Positions 43,134 to 55,900 of a stretch of 64,000 nt of DNA are shown here, one piece after another. Made by a program: the position numbers and the translations under genes. Source of the stretch: Albugo candida. Lineage: Eukaryota; Oomycota; Peronosporomycetes; Albuginales; Albuginaceae. The notes under the pieces are model-generated. The model did no database searches and was not told the DNA's origin. It saw only the letters and a list, made by a program, of their open reading frames with translations. Each line of letters opens with the position of its first letter. The stretch's first letter is position 1. The stretch is taken from NCBI GenBank assembly GCA_905220665.1, contig CAJNAR010000184.1, positions 1 to 64,000 on the forward strand. The letters are read 5' to 3'.

Positions 43134-45615
43134 CCCTTCAACCGGCCCACCTGCCCAAATTCAGACAGGATTAAACAATCCTCGCAACTCCGTCGCCCTG
43201 GGCGCCGACAGTGTTTCCGCCAACAGATCCGCCTTAATGAGCTTTGACTCCACGAATCAGGTTTGACTATACCTTTTTTGGCATAATCGCAGATGAACTT
43301 CATGCGCACATTCACGTGTTTCGTACTTGACATGCCTCCTTCACAATCTAACTGCTTGATTGCTGCTTTATTATCCATCAGTATGCTCATTGATTCCGTC
43401 AAAGAAAGACCAATCTCTTTTAGCATTTCTCGCAATCCCAGCAGCTCCCTTCCAACGTGCGACGCAGAGGTAAATTCTACCTCGATGGTGGACGGGGACA
43501 CTCCAGTCATACTATGTACCATATTCATAATTGTGGCAATGCTTTCGCTCAGCCTTTCCATTACTGGCTTGGTTTCTTGGTTCGCTAATTTATCGGGCAT
43601 GCCTATATCCCTGCAAAAGAGACCCAGAGTCTGATACTCACTACCTCCGTCGGTCCTGAGAACGTGTATGCGACAATCAAATTTCCGTTCGAAAAAAGAC
43701 ATGGATTGTTCGAACTTCTGGGCAGCCACATGTTTTGTCTTCGCCAAGAAAACTCGACGGTAGTTCGTTCTATGGTCCACAAAGTTTACCATGTAGCGAT
43801 TTCCTAGTCCATCACGAAGAGTGATGGGACCCTTCAAGTCAGAGCAAATGACCCCACCCCTCCGGTAACATCAACCGGTGCGTTTTCGCCAGTGTCTTTC
43901 TTCGACTGCGAGTTCAGGGTCTGCTTCCCTTGGGCGCAAGCTAGGCAATGTTCACGTGTTAAGTTGGTCAATTCTATTCCGCAAGCTGGATATTTGGCCA
44001 TGCGAATAATTGTGCCGTAGTTTAGATGCTCAAGTCTGCTGTGAAAGTGCATAAGCGATCCCTTTTGCACGTTTTGACTCACTTCAGTTTCGGCCTGTGC
44101 CAACGCCGTCATAGGCACATCCCTTGACCTGTTGACTCATCCGCTCCCATGATACCACAAAACGAGCACATTGTTCATCTTCTCGACATCAAAGATGTCC
44201 ATCCCACTGTCAACGCTGGCGATGACCCTGTTATTCCCTATGTAGGATATCACGAGTCACTTGGCATTCAAAATGCCATAGGAATTAATATTCCTCTCAA
44301 GGTTTTCGGCATATTCGACGTCCAAAAGCCGCACGTTTGTGACCTTGCCCTTCACTGTGGATGTGATTGTGACGCTTACACGCTTCGTGATGCACAGGCG
44401 TCCTACGTCAGCTGTGACGCACTCGCCTTGAAAGTCCTCTGGATCCTCGAGCATTCTTCCATCGTTTAACAGGTGTCCGCTCGAGCCGCTGTCCACTATC
44501 CAATATCCTTGATCAGCGCTGCTGTCGTCCACTTTAAGCACAAAATCCACGTCATCGCTAGTTTTTCTGTCGAACTTTTTCGCGGGAAACGCAGCCTGTA
44601 TGTGTCCCGGCTTTCCGCAACTGTAACACTTCCGCAAATATTTGCGCACGTTTCGTACGTTGTTGACGACGTCTTTCGACTGCGCGAAGTGCGCCAATTC
44701 CTCTGCTTGACGCAAGTAATTGATACTTGTCAAGTTCAAGCGCGCCAGCATTGATACTATCATCGATGGGTCAGCATAATGGACAATGTTCTCCTGTACC
44801 AAGCTGTCTGCCCCACCACATGCCTCGCTTACTGCGACCAGATACAATTAGTGTTCGGTCTAGCCGCGCTTGGGGACCGTAAATAGTTTCATACTATGTG
44901 CTGGAGAGATCTACTATAGTAATGTTCAGCCATTCTGGTGAGATTGTGTCCAAGAACGTCTATATTGACATCTTCTGTCGGCGCAAATCCAGTTGCTCTC
45001 TCAGCGAAAGAGACTTCCCGTACAAACTTCTTCCCCCAGGACAGGAAACCACTTACTAGACCCTGGTCAAGCTCCTTTACATCAAACTGACGAATGTTTA
45101 GCTTGCGCTGTCTCGAGTCAGGGCACTCTCGCATACGACGGGACCTTCTGCAATACCGGCTGCTTCTGATACACTGGAGGTGGCATGTATTGCCGTGGCA
45201 ACCCCGGCTGCGGAGCCTGTGCCCTCACGACATTGTCAGCCGCCCTTGCATACCCAGGTTGATTCACCCCGAAGTATGTTCTTTTAGACAGGTTTGGCGA
45301 CCGATCCCTCGGCGGTGTCACATCGAGAGCACCCCGATTCACAGGCTGTCCCTAGCCGATCACCGAGACGAGCACGCTGAACTCTCTCTCCAGTAACTGG
45401 TCCTTGGACCCTTTTGACGCTCCAGCTTGACGATTCGCTCCGCTAGTCCCGTCAGGAGGTCCACCAGCCTGTCATCAGTGTTCCGTGGCATCGCCTCTTC
45501 CTTGACTTCTAAGGCATCACTTTGTAGACTACCGTTCCTTTCACGACTAGCAACTGCTCTAGGCCCCGCGGTGGGCTTTACTGCGTGGGAGGCATCATCC
45601 ACTGCACTCATAACC
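43134..45615 (-). pseudogene. gag-pol remnant of element C
   Basis: Several frames are needed, so it is broken. A gag region (45600-44889) is followed by a zinc knuckle CYSCGKPGHIQAAF, in which the fourth ligand Cys is replaced. The protease motif IVDSGSSGHL follows (near 44480). A GAG-pre-integrase HHCC-type part (HFHSRLEHL, CLACAQGKQT, near 44050-43920) and an integrase core with GNRYMVNFVDH and LRTDGGSEY (43837-43600) come next. The frame then jumps to RNase H (SASHVGRELLGLREML, MDNKAAIKQL, 43480-43350). No reverse transcriptase with a YVDD box exists in between. Confidence 0.85.
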
Positions 45616-45808
45616 TGTTCAGAGAGTCGATGCCAGTGCAAATGTATAAGTGTTATGTATTTTTATCTACATGCTACGACGGTTTCGTCTCTTCAAAAGA
45701 CATCATCTTCGCCTGGGTTTTCTACATCGTCCAAGGATAGAAACAGCCGTTAATCCGAAGTGGTCGGTCAAAAGCAACGCTTTGACAGCGACTGTTGCTC
45801 TTCCAATA
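45616..45808 (-). repeat. 5' LTR of element C
   Basis: 193 bp. In element orientation it starts TATTGG and ends TGAACA. It joins the alpha-COP fragment at the CACAT target duplication. Confidence 0.88.
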
Positions 45809-46816
45809 CACATAAGCGGGAATGACGAACCATACGCATGCCTTCTGTTAAATTATGTCGATCAGGAGCGATTTTGAACTCACATTCCGTTAAATACACT
45901 TCCGTTGCTCGCATTTTGGCTTCACGATCGAGAAAATACAACTTGGAACCTTTCAAATGCGTCAAATAGAGGGGTACATCAAGACTTCGAATACGTATCA
46001 CGGAATGCTTGCTGATGAGAGCCACATAGTCGTAATTGAAGCTCCAGATGACATACTTGACGCGAGGTGCTTGCATTTTAGCGAGTACTCGCCAGCTTTG
46101 AGTCTCATTCAAAATCATTTTCTCGTCCGCGTGAAGCAGAACTCTACCGATAACCCCGCCACAGTACAATCCATCCGCCGACCATTTGGTGGTGTGATTT
46201 TCTTGCTTACTTCATTAACGAAGTTTTTGATGCGAATATGTCTCGATTTGTCCAAAACTGCAAACCGACTTCGTGCAACCAATGCCACAAAACGACCGCT
46301 TCCTCGTGTTGAATCGCTTGTGTCCCCAGCACTAAACAGAAGAAATTTTTTCACATTGGACCCTTGATCGTCTGCATTATAAATAAGATCTCGAGAAAGA
46401 TTTGAGCTTCCTGTTCCAATGGTCCCTGTTCATCGTGGCAACAGGAACAGCACTTCCGTCCAAAAGGGAGTACATACGGATATAATCATTTCCGAATCGT
46501 GACCGGCTGCAATAAAATTCTGAGTTGGAAGGGCGAAGAATCCAAAAGAGATCATTTTCACGTCGGAATGTCTGCAGAGCCACACGCTTGGAGATATCTC
46601 ATACTCGAAAAGTGATCGATCTTCCGAGTTACTGATAATGAGCTCATGTCTCGGATGGAAAATCACACACGAGACGTTACTGGTGTGTCCACGTAGCGAA
46701 TCCACATCCCAGGCTTTCTTCTCATTCATTCTCCATAATTTCACCTGTCGATCGTCAGCGCCAGAGACGATGAGAGGCAGATTGGGAAGAAATGTCGCCC
46801 AATTGACACCACGATC
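45809..46816 (-). pseudogene. alpha-COP gene fragment, 5' segment
   Basis: On the minus strand this matches parent alpha-COP from about base 9030 ([11 protein letters not shown]) to MVRHSRLC (about 10310), but with deletions (the KDLKHL region is lost) and frameshifts. No start codon region, promoter or parent intron is included, since the copied stretch lies wholly within parent exon 2. So it is a truncated inverted duplicate, not a working gene. It is split from 42539-42923 by element C. Confidence 0.9.
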
Positions 46817-47329
46817 ATCTCATTTTGCTCTGAATAAATATCATCAACTACCCTTAGTGATCTTCAATGCAGCCCAAAATGCTTTGCCACATGAATCTTA
46901 CGGCAAAGTTGAATGCAGGCTTTCCTCTATATAGTCAAACACAGAAATGTTGATGAATCCCACTGCTGTTTCTAAACGAAAAATCACAAGAACTCTGGCA
47001 TCTTGCATGTGTACATTTGCTCGATTCTATCACGCAATGATTGCTGTTTTCGCGGTTGCAGGGCAGAATCGAGGCCATTTGGCACTGAAGGGATAAGGAT
47101 AAAGATATTTTGTCAGGTCTCGTGCTTCGATAAGGTTTTAGTGTCGATCATATTTGCATAAGACGCTACACAGAGATGATCTTCGTGTAACGAAGACACT
47201 GAGTAATATATCCTTGGATGGCGATACTTGCATTACAGTAATAATCTGCCGATGCACTTCAGAATTTATGCGGCTTCGGATCAATTTAAATGAAAGTACA
47301 TCGCATGGGCGGTACATGTCAGCAATAGT
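46817..47329. other. Spacer between alpha-COP fragment and copia A
   Basis: About 510 bp with no recognised gene; the alpha-COP match ends at 46816 and the copia A LTR begins at 47330. Confidence 0.4.
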
Positions 47330-47559
47330 TGTTGAAAAGAAACGACTCCACGTTGCCATCCGCCGGACGTTTTGGAGAAAAAATCTATGGATCTAAATAG
47401 TGGTTTCGTATACCTTCCGCTGGGTCTGTCCCAACGCGGTGATTTCGTAATTAAGGTAGGCCGTAGAAAGAGAAATTAACAGTCATGAATAATATACTTA
47501 CTTCTATTTTTCCCTCCCTCCATTGAAGCAACTTTTCATTCTGTGCGGCATATATGACA
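47330..47559 (+). repeat. 5' LTR of element A
   Basis: Starts TGTTGAAAAG and ends GACA; about 230 bp; paired with 62755-62982. Confidence 0.85.
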
Positions 47560-47563
47560 GGTT

Positions 47564-48410
47564 ATGAGCCCAAGGCCTATGGAACAAGCTGCTCGAGATC
47601 AAGCCCAAGCGCCAGCCGCGACTCACACCAACAACGATGGAGCCAGTACGGTCTCAAGTGAGGATAAGAACATGGCAAGGATGTTGGATATGGTCACTGC
47701 ACTGAAAGGTGACATTGGAGCTCGCCTCACCAGGCTTGAAGCTCGAAGATTAGAGGATGGCCAAGCTTTGGTCGTGTCCGTCGGCAGCGGCACTTTTCGC
47801 GATTATGCGGAGACGCGCGTGGAACTTGGCCGGAATATGACAATATCCTCGCTTTAAGACGAGTTGATACGGAGTCCAGCGCGACATCACGCTGCAGGAC
47901 AGGGGTATCAGCGATTGCGTGATGAAGGTGGCCGAAAAAGAGCACCCTTGCAGCCACCAACGAGTCCGTCGTACAGGCCAGTGCCATCACCGTCGTACTT
48001 TCACCACTAGGACCCCTGCAGATAAGGGAACTGAAGCTTGCAATCGAAAAATACGACGGCAATGAGGTGTACCGAGGCCTCGGGTCAGGTTTTGGACCCT
48101 GGCGGAAACGGTTTCCGCGGCAGGTCAAGATCGCTTAAGACCTCAGTGGGTGCATGTGGACTGAAGAAATAAAGCTAGATATCCTCTGTCGACATCAATC
48201 CAGTTAATCTGGACAGCATTTTACATCCAGGTGTACATCTGGTACGAGGAGAGACCTCAAGTTTGGTACCCAATAGACCGACTGAGCACCAACTTCCGTC
48301 CGCGAAGTTCGAAGTCACAAGCGTTCAAGCTCTTCGCATCGAAGAAAAAGGAGACTGTATCATGGAATGATCACATGCTGTACCTGATGGCTTTTAGTGC
48401 TATCGGTGGT
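47564..48410 (+). pseudogene. gag of element A, 5' part
   Basis: ATG 47564 begins MSPRPMEQAARDQAQAP, a Gln/Ala-rich gag start, open to 47857. Frameshifts follow; later sections read TVSWNDHMLYLMAFSAIGGA (48350-48413) up to the element B target site. When B and one copy of the 5-bp target repeat are removed, the frame continues into HDQGLENITKFAS at 59458, matching B's own gag pattern (ATGGAETLVLENIV). So the insertion interrupts what was once a continuous gag. Confidence 0.8.
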
Positions 48411-48415
48411 GCTCA

Positions 48416-49103
48416 TATAAAAACCTCCCTGCCTCTTTCTTTTTCGTGCAAATGTAAAACTGTTATTAGCTGTTATCATATGCATTTCCTATGTAACCTG
48501 TCCGCATTCAACCTACATTGTCAAGGATTTCATTACACTGTTTATCTGGTTCTTTAACTACCTTCCTTATCCTATCATGAGCCCCTGACCGTGTGAATAT
48601 CACTTAAGTCTGACTTCAAACCTAGGGAGGCAGATATTTTCCAAGCTTATTGCTTGGGTGGGCTCAAACCGCTGCCCACACTGCCGGGAATCGAACTAAC
48701 GACCTCCGGCAGGGGGTCCGTGCGCTCAAGTGGTTAACCGACTGAGCTGGGTACGGGGGATCCCGGCGGTGGCAAAAGGGCTGCGATGGGGCCCCTCGGC
48801 GGAGGCAAAGATTCCTCCACGTAAATATCAACCTACTCAATGAAGATATGGACGTGTCAAGACCGCTGGCAACTACACCAGAAAATAACTGTACAGGAGT
48901 TGGACCGGGCTCTTCAGAGCGTTACATACTAGTGATTAGAATAGAGTAGATAACCACCAAACTGTAGTAACAGAAAGGTGTCTAAATAAAAGTACTACGG
49001 GCGAACACCCTTAACTGAGCTGGGTACGGGACCCTACCGCATTCAACCTACAACATTGCGCACTATTTCAAACAGCACGGTCTTGAAAAGACATCTTCCG
49101 ACA
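48416..49103 (-). repeat. 3' LTR of element B, interrupted by SINE
   Basis: 688 bp in total. 535 bp are the SINE plus one target-repeat copy; the remainder is 153 bp and matches the other LTR. Confidence 0.85.
48518..49036 (-). mobile_element. tRNA-derived SINE inserted in the LTR of element B
   Basis: A 519-bp insert flanked by an exact 16-bp target duplication (ccgcattcaacctaca at 48502-48517 and 49037-49052). On the minus strand it contains a tRNA-like module (about 48755-48676) with an A-box-like agctcagtcggttaacc and a B-box-like ggtcgttagttcgattccc, the internal promoter of RNA polymerase III. A second partial copy of the gtacccagctcagt start lies at the head of the insert (near 49010-49030), so the unit is dimer-like. 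The tail is unrelated and not A-rich. The tRNA species is not clear. Confidence 0.82.
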
Positions 49104-49125
49104 CTCCTTCTCGGCCGTGTTGTGG

Positions 49126-52100
49126 TTACTGCAAATTCACGAGTGCGCGCAGAATGGCGAGCTTGTGGGGATCGAGCGCCTTCGTCAATATATCGGCGAT
49201 CATCTTGTCCGAAGATACGTAATGCGGTACAATAACCCCACGTCTCGCTTGATCACACACGAAGTTCACCCTTATGTCGATGCGCTTGGCTTTTGAAGGT
49301 GATGACTCACCTTCCAGATTCTTGATCGCAGCCCAATTGTCAATCATCATTGGCATCGGGGTCACAATGACCCAAGCCCAGCTCATGCAGCAGTTCCCGG
49401 ATACCAAGTAACTCTCTTGCCGCGTCAGAAGCAGCGACAAACCCAGCTTCCACCGTTGACAACGATAAACCACCCTATTTCTTGCACGTCTAGCTGACAA
49501 GCATACCATTCATCATCAGGACGGCTTCGTTCAACGACTTGCGATTCATCTTGTCTGGTGCAAAATCCGCATTGCTGGATGACGCAAGATTCAGCGGAGA
49601 AACAGTACTTGGGTCAGCGACCATGTGAAGCTTGAGCGTCTTGCTCCCTTCAGGTAATGTACGATGCGTTTTACGAGTTTTTAATCGCGAAAACTTGGCT
49701 GATGTGTTTGTCTTGTTGCCTTACGAACAGCGAAGCGATGTGTGGCGGGTGAAACGTGACACCCGTAGCAGACTGCCTACGACAGATTGAAAAGTCTTGA
49801 CTTTTGGCTGACCATCGTTACCATGAACTAGCAGCAGATTTTCGTTACCCAAGGATACCTCGTCGCTATAATCGACAATTGGCGTGCGCACGGGTTTGAC
49901 CAAGCTCATCCCCGCATCACGAAGAAGATCATCGATCGCCTCTTCCTCATTCAAAACGTATCCGCCTTTCTGGATGATATCGATGCGCTTTGCAAGAAAT
50001 TTCTGACTGGTCCAATCTGCTTGATGGAAAAGGGCGCGAGACCCTTGGAGAAATCTTGAATCAAATCAGCATTTGTCGATGTTACGAGAAGGTCATCTAC
50101 GCATACCCTAACCACGATGATGTTATCGCCAATAAACTTGTAATAAAGACACATATCCGTGATACAGCGCCCATATCCAGCTTCAGTAAGTTTCATATGG
50201 AGCAATTTGCTCCATAATCTACCGGCCTGCTTGAGATCGTATAGCGTCTTCTTCAATTTCAACACAAGTCCACTGCGGCTTCTAACTCCAAACTCTTGAA
50301 CTTCTTGATGTGTAGACACCATCCCGCCTGGTACATGTAGAAAAATGTCCAGCCCACTTTCTTTGTCTGCCTGAGCATATGCGTTTGGTACGTCGCCATG
50401 GTGAGAAGGAACTCCCCAAATAACCGCTAGAGCCAGCACAATTTTCACTGTTGACATGTACATGTCCACCGCAAAAGTTAAAAAGAAATCTACTCCGACC
50501 TTTACATCATTTCCACATGCTACAAGTCGAGCTTTTAATCTCTTAATTTCGCCTTCGGCGTCAGTCTTCCTCTTGAAAACCACTTGCTATGCAACGCATT
50601 GCTGTCTCGAGTTCATTTGATGACTTCGAAAACTCCTAGGCGAATCAAAGCAGAAATTTCTTCCTTATTCCATTCGTGTGCCTTCGAGCTCTTCATAGTT
50701 CGCCATAGTTAGCTGGATCGCGCTCAGCAATGTGATTCACCAGTTCTTCTTCAGCTATCTCCTTCTGCTGACCATCCATCGCGGGAGTTCTTGCTGTCGA
50801 ACGCGTCACATGTCGTGATCTTCGCCAAGCCTTTTTCTTCTTCTTTTTCGCAACTTCGTGAGTCACTTCAGCAGCATTATCTGACAAGGCAACTTTCGCA
50901 TCATCCCCTTCTGACGTCTCTCCTCTATCGCTGATACTAGATTCAATTTCACGCTGAACATGCGAATTTGTGCTGCAGTCAAAATTTCGATATTCTTGGC
51001 ATGATGAGTAACAACAACCAACCTTTCCTTCTTCAAATACACGCAAAATCCTTTCATCTCATCACTTTTGTCGATGAATATTCCAACTTGCGCTCGCTGT
51101 TGTAGAGAATTATTGCGCGGGTCTCTGTACACAGTACATATTGGGCCAAAAGCCACAATCGAAATTAAATCGGTACTTTTCCAGTCAAAACTTCGAGAAG
51201 TGATTCCCTGTTTTTGTTAGATCGGCTCGGACTTCGATCAGGTATGTACGCTGTGTACTCCACTTCATCTTCCCAGAAATAACGAGGCAATCCACACGCA
51301 AATATCATGCATCTGGCCAAGTTTAAAATAGTTCTGTGCATCAACTCCGCCTTTCCATTCGACGCCTGGTTTCTAGACTCAGAGACTTGACGCGCAAGCC
51401 CCGTTTTCTTGCAGAATAAATCGACATATTGATAATCGCGACCCCCTTCAGTGCGCAATACATGAACAAGGCAGTTGAACATTTTCTTGAAGAAGATCAA
51501 AAATATTTCAAATTTCTTTGCTGCCGCGTCCTTCATCTTGGCGAGAAAATTGCCACAATAGTTTGACTTGTGGTCAACGAAGCTTACCAGGTAGCGATTA
51601 CTTAGTCTATACTTTGGTGTCATCGGTCCCTTCAAGTCACTGCATATCAATCCTCCAACTCTGTCGATAGGTGAATTCTTGCCCGTGTCTTGTTTCGAGT
51701 GATCGTTCTTTGTTTGCTTTCCCTGCGCGCAGGTTGAACAATTCACACGTTTCTTGTCACTCAGCTGTATCCCGGATCTCGGGTCCTTACACATTCGCTC
51801 GATAGTGTCATACGACAAATGAGCCATACGTTCATGGAACAGCATCGGAGTGCCGCCTTGCACATCTTTCTCCTCACTGGCAGTCAATTCTTCATTGATT
51901 ACCGCCATAATTACATCGCGTGAACTCATGGTCGGGTGTTTCGATTCGACTTGAAGCAATAGCACATTATCTTTCATTTTTACATCAAATGCCGCCGCAC
52001 CAGTACTGGAATGCACTAGTGACTGGGAACCATCCATATATGCCAGTTGGAAACCCCTTTTCTCCAACTTTCCATGTGGTATATTGTTCCTCGTAATTGA

Positions 52101-52618
52101 TGGGGCAAGGCGGACATCAGTTAATCCCACGGTACGAGGTTCCCCAGCTATAGTTACATGAAGCAGAACTGACCCGACCATCGTGACACGCAGTGATTTT
52201 CCATCCGGTAACATGCACTCGCTGTCACAATCACGAGATTCTTCAAGCCTTTCTTCGCCGTTCACAAGATGTCGACTGGACCCGCTGTCCTAAATCCACT
52301 GATCTTGAACAATTTCTTGATCACCAACTACAGCGAGAGTCATATGAACACCACGTTCGTGTCCTTTTTCTCCACCCCTTTTTTCCAAGGCAATCAACTA
52401 CAATGTGCCCAACTTTGTTGCATTTTAACAAGTTTGGGTATCTTTTCGTGGCTGTGCTGCTCCTACATGTAGCACGACATCATTACCGATAGACTTTGCA
52501 CCACGCACACATCAGTTTCGATCGCTCGCGCGAAATGCGTCAGCTCCTCGGCGTGTCGCAAATAATCCGTGCGATATTTATCGTACTTAGCCAAAAGTAC
52601 GTTTCGTAGGTCAGTTGA
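49126..52618 (-). pseudogene. pol (and gag 3' end) of element B, left of the LINE
   Basis: On the minus strand the sequence reads the end of gag (LLAKYDKYRTDYLRHAEELT near 52600-52540), protease remnants (51 to 52 kb), GAG-pre-integrase (CSTCAQGKQTKNDHS) and an integrase core (GLICSDLKGPMTPKYR; LVSFVDHKSNYCG), within 52265-51165. Reverse transcriptase follows (50583-49951; GDVPNAYAQADKE and the VCVDDLLVT catalytic box), then RNase H (49509-49126; SDKMIADILTKALDPHKL). Frameshifts separate the pieces. Confidence 0.88.
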
Positions 52619-52913
52619 AGGTCTCTCTATTACTAGAATTAGACTAACTGACTTCTCTGGTTGCCTAGGCTATCTCAAATAACAAATATACATATAAAAA
52701 TCGTTTCGTGAAATACCTGTGAGAGATGATAACATGTCGTCTCGTTGATAATCTCGTATCGTAGTAGCCTCAGCACCCTTAATACGAGACTGTGTCCAGC
52801 TTGTAAAGGCTGTAAAGTTGAAAAAGTTGTTAAGTTGTAAAAATGGTCCAAAAGTACCGTGGTTTGCAAATTGGTGTGTCCACACTACGGTGAGCATAAC
52901 CAGCCAACTAGGA

Positions 52914-55900
52914 CTAGGATCTGAGTTGCACTTGCATTTTGACTTGTCTGTGCCGTACCCGCAGTAATGATCTTCGGCTTCTAAAAAATCCACCAAATGA
53001 TCCTTGCGTTGCGAGTTGATCCAGCACCTTTGCAAGCCGAATCCGTTCCTCGTGGTCGTAACACTGTCTTCGAAAGTACCGAACGTGCGCACTAAACGTG
53101 GTGTAAATGACGGAAAGTGCTGGAATTGTCGGAGTTGCTGATCGCTGATCGAACAAACGACGATTCCGATCTGTCCAGACGAAGTGCAGTGTCACCGCTT
53201 GCAATGCAAGCCATAAATCTGAGATAATGTCGAAATAGTCTTTCCAATCCGACCGTACGGTTGGTACAATTGCACATGCAATGTGCGTCCAACGTGGTCG
53301 AGAGGAGAAAAACTGATCCCAACTAGGGAGTAACTCCCTCCATAACTGTGCCGTGTGATCGCAATCTAATAGAGATGTTGATCGGATTCCACTGCCCCAC
53401 ACGAAGGCTGCGTGCACAATATGATGTCGGGCTGAATATCCTTTAAGAACCAGAAACGAGATCGAACTGGCAGCATTCGGAAGGCTAGACGAAACTGTAA
53501 ATCCTCGAAAATTGGTAATACACGTTTTCGAAGATGCCGTGATGTAGCCATAAAAGTTCGAATTCGTTCGGAATGCAGTGCGTCCGATCTCTCCCGTGAT
53601 GACCAATGTGTCGACATCGGATGACTCTTGGTTGGTTCGGGAGTTTTCCAGATGATTCGTGAAAGTTGTGAGCGTGAAATAGATGGAAAATAATGTTTCC
53701 TTTCCGTGCTTGTTATTCCCACATAAAATGTTTTGCCACTTGTGGTTGGTATAATCCAAGTGATGAGACCAATCGTCGAGTGGATACGCTGGAGAATCTG
53801 AGTGACTTCATTGTAAAGTCGACTCAGCAACTTTTCTTCAGACATATCCGATGTGCTCAGCTCTCCGTCGTTGTAATACATGTCGACAAAATCTTCCTTC
53901 GTTGGCCATGTGTCGCTTTCACGAAAAAAGTCTTGCAAACTTCGAACGTCGAAAAGTGTAGCAAACGTTTTTCGAAATGTTCGATATGGTTCATCCACCA
54001 CGCCAAGATTCTACCAAACGTTCTGCGTACTCGGATAACTAGTAGCAGCTTCGTAATGTAATTTTTGGTCGCAGTGAAACCACATCGGCTGTTCCATGTA
54101 GTACTGACGGCGTTGTGAAACATTTAAATCTGATATTGAAATGCTCCAATCCATCTGATGCCACATTTCAAATGCGTGTTTCCATCATGAAGATGTGCTT
54201 TCCCAGTGAACCATTTTCCCATGTCGATGTGGTGCGATGGTGAATATACCCATCGGCTTGTGTGGTCCAAAGGAAGGTTGGATAAGTTGCAATGATTCCG
54301 TCGAAGCAGTTGTCCAATTCGCAGGAATACTTGTTGACGCATCGGATGCGAGCTGCTGAAGGAATTGAATACGTTGTAGCTTTAATCGTCCCACCAAAAA
54401 AGGAACTTGTAGTCCACCATCTTGTCGGCGAAGATATAAAAACTCTTTGCTGAGTAGGTGAACATGTTTTGAATCTTTTTGTGTTTCCGACCAAGCACAA
54501 ATCGATTTAACATTGATTGCCACTGTCGAATAGTCACTGCTGGTATGTCCACGTGTATTGTGTAATGCCACAAACGTGATAAAATCATCGTCTGCGCAAC
54601 CAGTAGTCGACCACGAACAGTTCGTGCTCGTCGAAACCATACACCAAACCCATCGTAAAAACGCTTGTCGAGAGTTGAAATAACCATCGAATGAGTTGGT
54701 TTCTGGCCGAACGGAATACCCAAATACTTGACCGAATCCTCCGGACCCATTATGGTCAAATTGGGAATACGTGGACATGGCTTGGTCCGATTCAACGAGA
54801 GCAAGGATGATTTACTCAAGTTGAGTTTCACACCCGATCCATCGCAATAGACTTGGACGAGTTCGAGTTGCGTCAAAACACCATTTGGTGTCTCTGAAAG
54901 CAATGTCGAATCGTCCGCAAAAAATAATCCAGTTGCGACAGTCGTGCCATTAATCCAAATGCCATGTTCTTGATGTTGACATAGTAAATTTCCCAAAGGT
55001 TCGATCGTCATCAGAAAAAGTAATTCTGAGAGAGGATCCCCTTGTTTTACTCCACGTTGTGGTGTAATGGACGGTGTGATATTTCCATTAATCATCAACT
55101 GCGCCTTTGTGTTATTGTACAAAAGACGAACCCAGTCGTTGAAACTTTTTCAAACGCCCATTTTTTCCAAAACGCGAAACATGTACGTCCAATTGACTCG
55201 ATCATAAGCTTTCTCAAAGTCGAGAAAAGTCGCATAAGCTTCCTCCCCACGATGAGTGACCAAGTCTTGTATGTCGGTCAGATGTCGAACATGGTGATGC
55301 ATTGACCTTCCTCGCACAAATGTTTTTTGATCTTGATGGATCAATTTTGGCAAAAACTGTTGCAATCGATACGCTAACACTTTTGTAAGTACTTTTACAT
55401 CGACGCAAAGCAGTGCGATCGATCGATAGTTGCCAGGATCACCTCGTGATCCTTATTGTATAAAAGTGTGATTGCTGAGTGACGTTGATCGAAGTAAAAT
55501 TCCTCTTTCCAGCTGATTTTCGAACACGATCTTCAGGCACTCTCCAAACGTTTCCGGATCAAGCTGATAAAATGCAGCTGGTAGTCCATCCATACCTGGA
55601 GAAGAACTACTCCGCATGTGCTTGATCGCTTCCGCCATCTCGGTCGTACTTAACCGAGTGGAGAGACGGTCTTGCTCTGCTGAGGCAAGGGAAACTTCAA
55701 TCGAATCGAGTAACTTTTTTTGATTTCTTTCACTTGGATCATTTGATTCGGTCTCTGAGCTATAAAGAGAGCTCATGACACCACCCCAATGATCTCTGAA
55801 TTCGTCAATAATCTCCCTCGGGTTCGATGTCACGGTACCACATTTTTTTGTAACATTTTCGATCGGCACGCGACGACAAGATCTATCCGGAGGGCGAAAA

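Larger units (their letters stand above)
42924..45808 (-). mobile_element. Element C: short, non-autonomous Ty1/copia derivative
   Basis: Two LTRs of equal length (193 bp), left 42924-43116 and right 45616-45808, flank an internal region of about 2.5 kb. The flanks are a perfect 5-bp target duplication, CACAT at 42919-42923 and 45809-45813. A purine tract (revcomp of ctcctcctcgg after 43116) precedes the 3' LTR. The coding order (minus) is gag, zinc knuckle, protease, integrase, then directly RNase H; the reverse transcriptase is absent. The element is about 2.9 kb instead of the usual 4.5-5 kb, so it cannot move by itself. It is inserted in the alpha-COP fragment. Confidence 0.92.

Noticed and set aside
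47138..47359. Minus-strand 73-codon ORF at the copia A border
   Set aside because: Crosses the LTR boundary; chance ORF.
48676..48755. Functional tRNA gene
   Set aside because: The tRNA-like module lies within a 519-bp insert with target repeats and does not fold to a standard cloverleaf end; interpreted as a SINE head.
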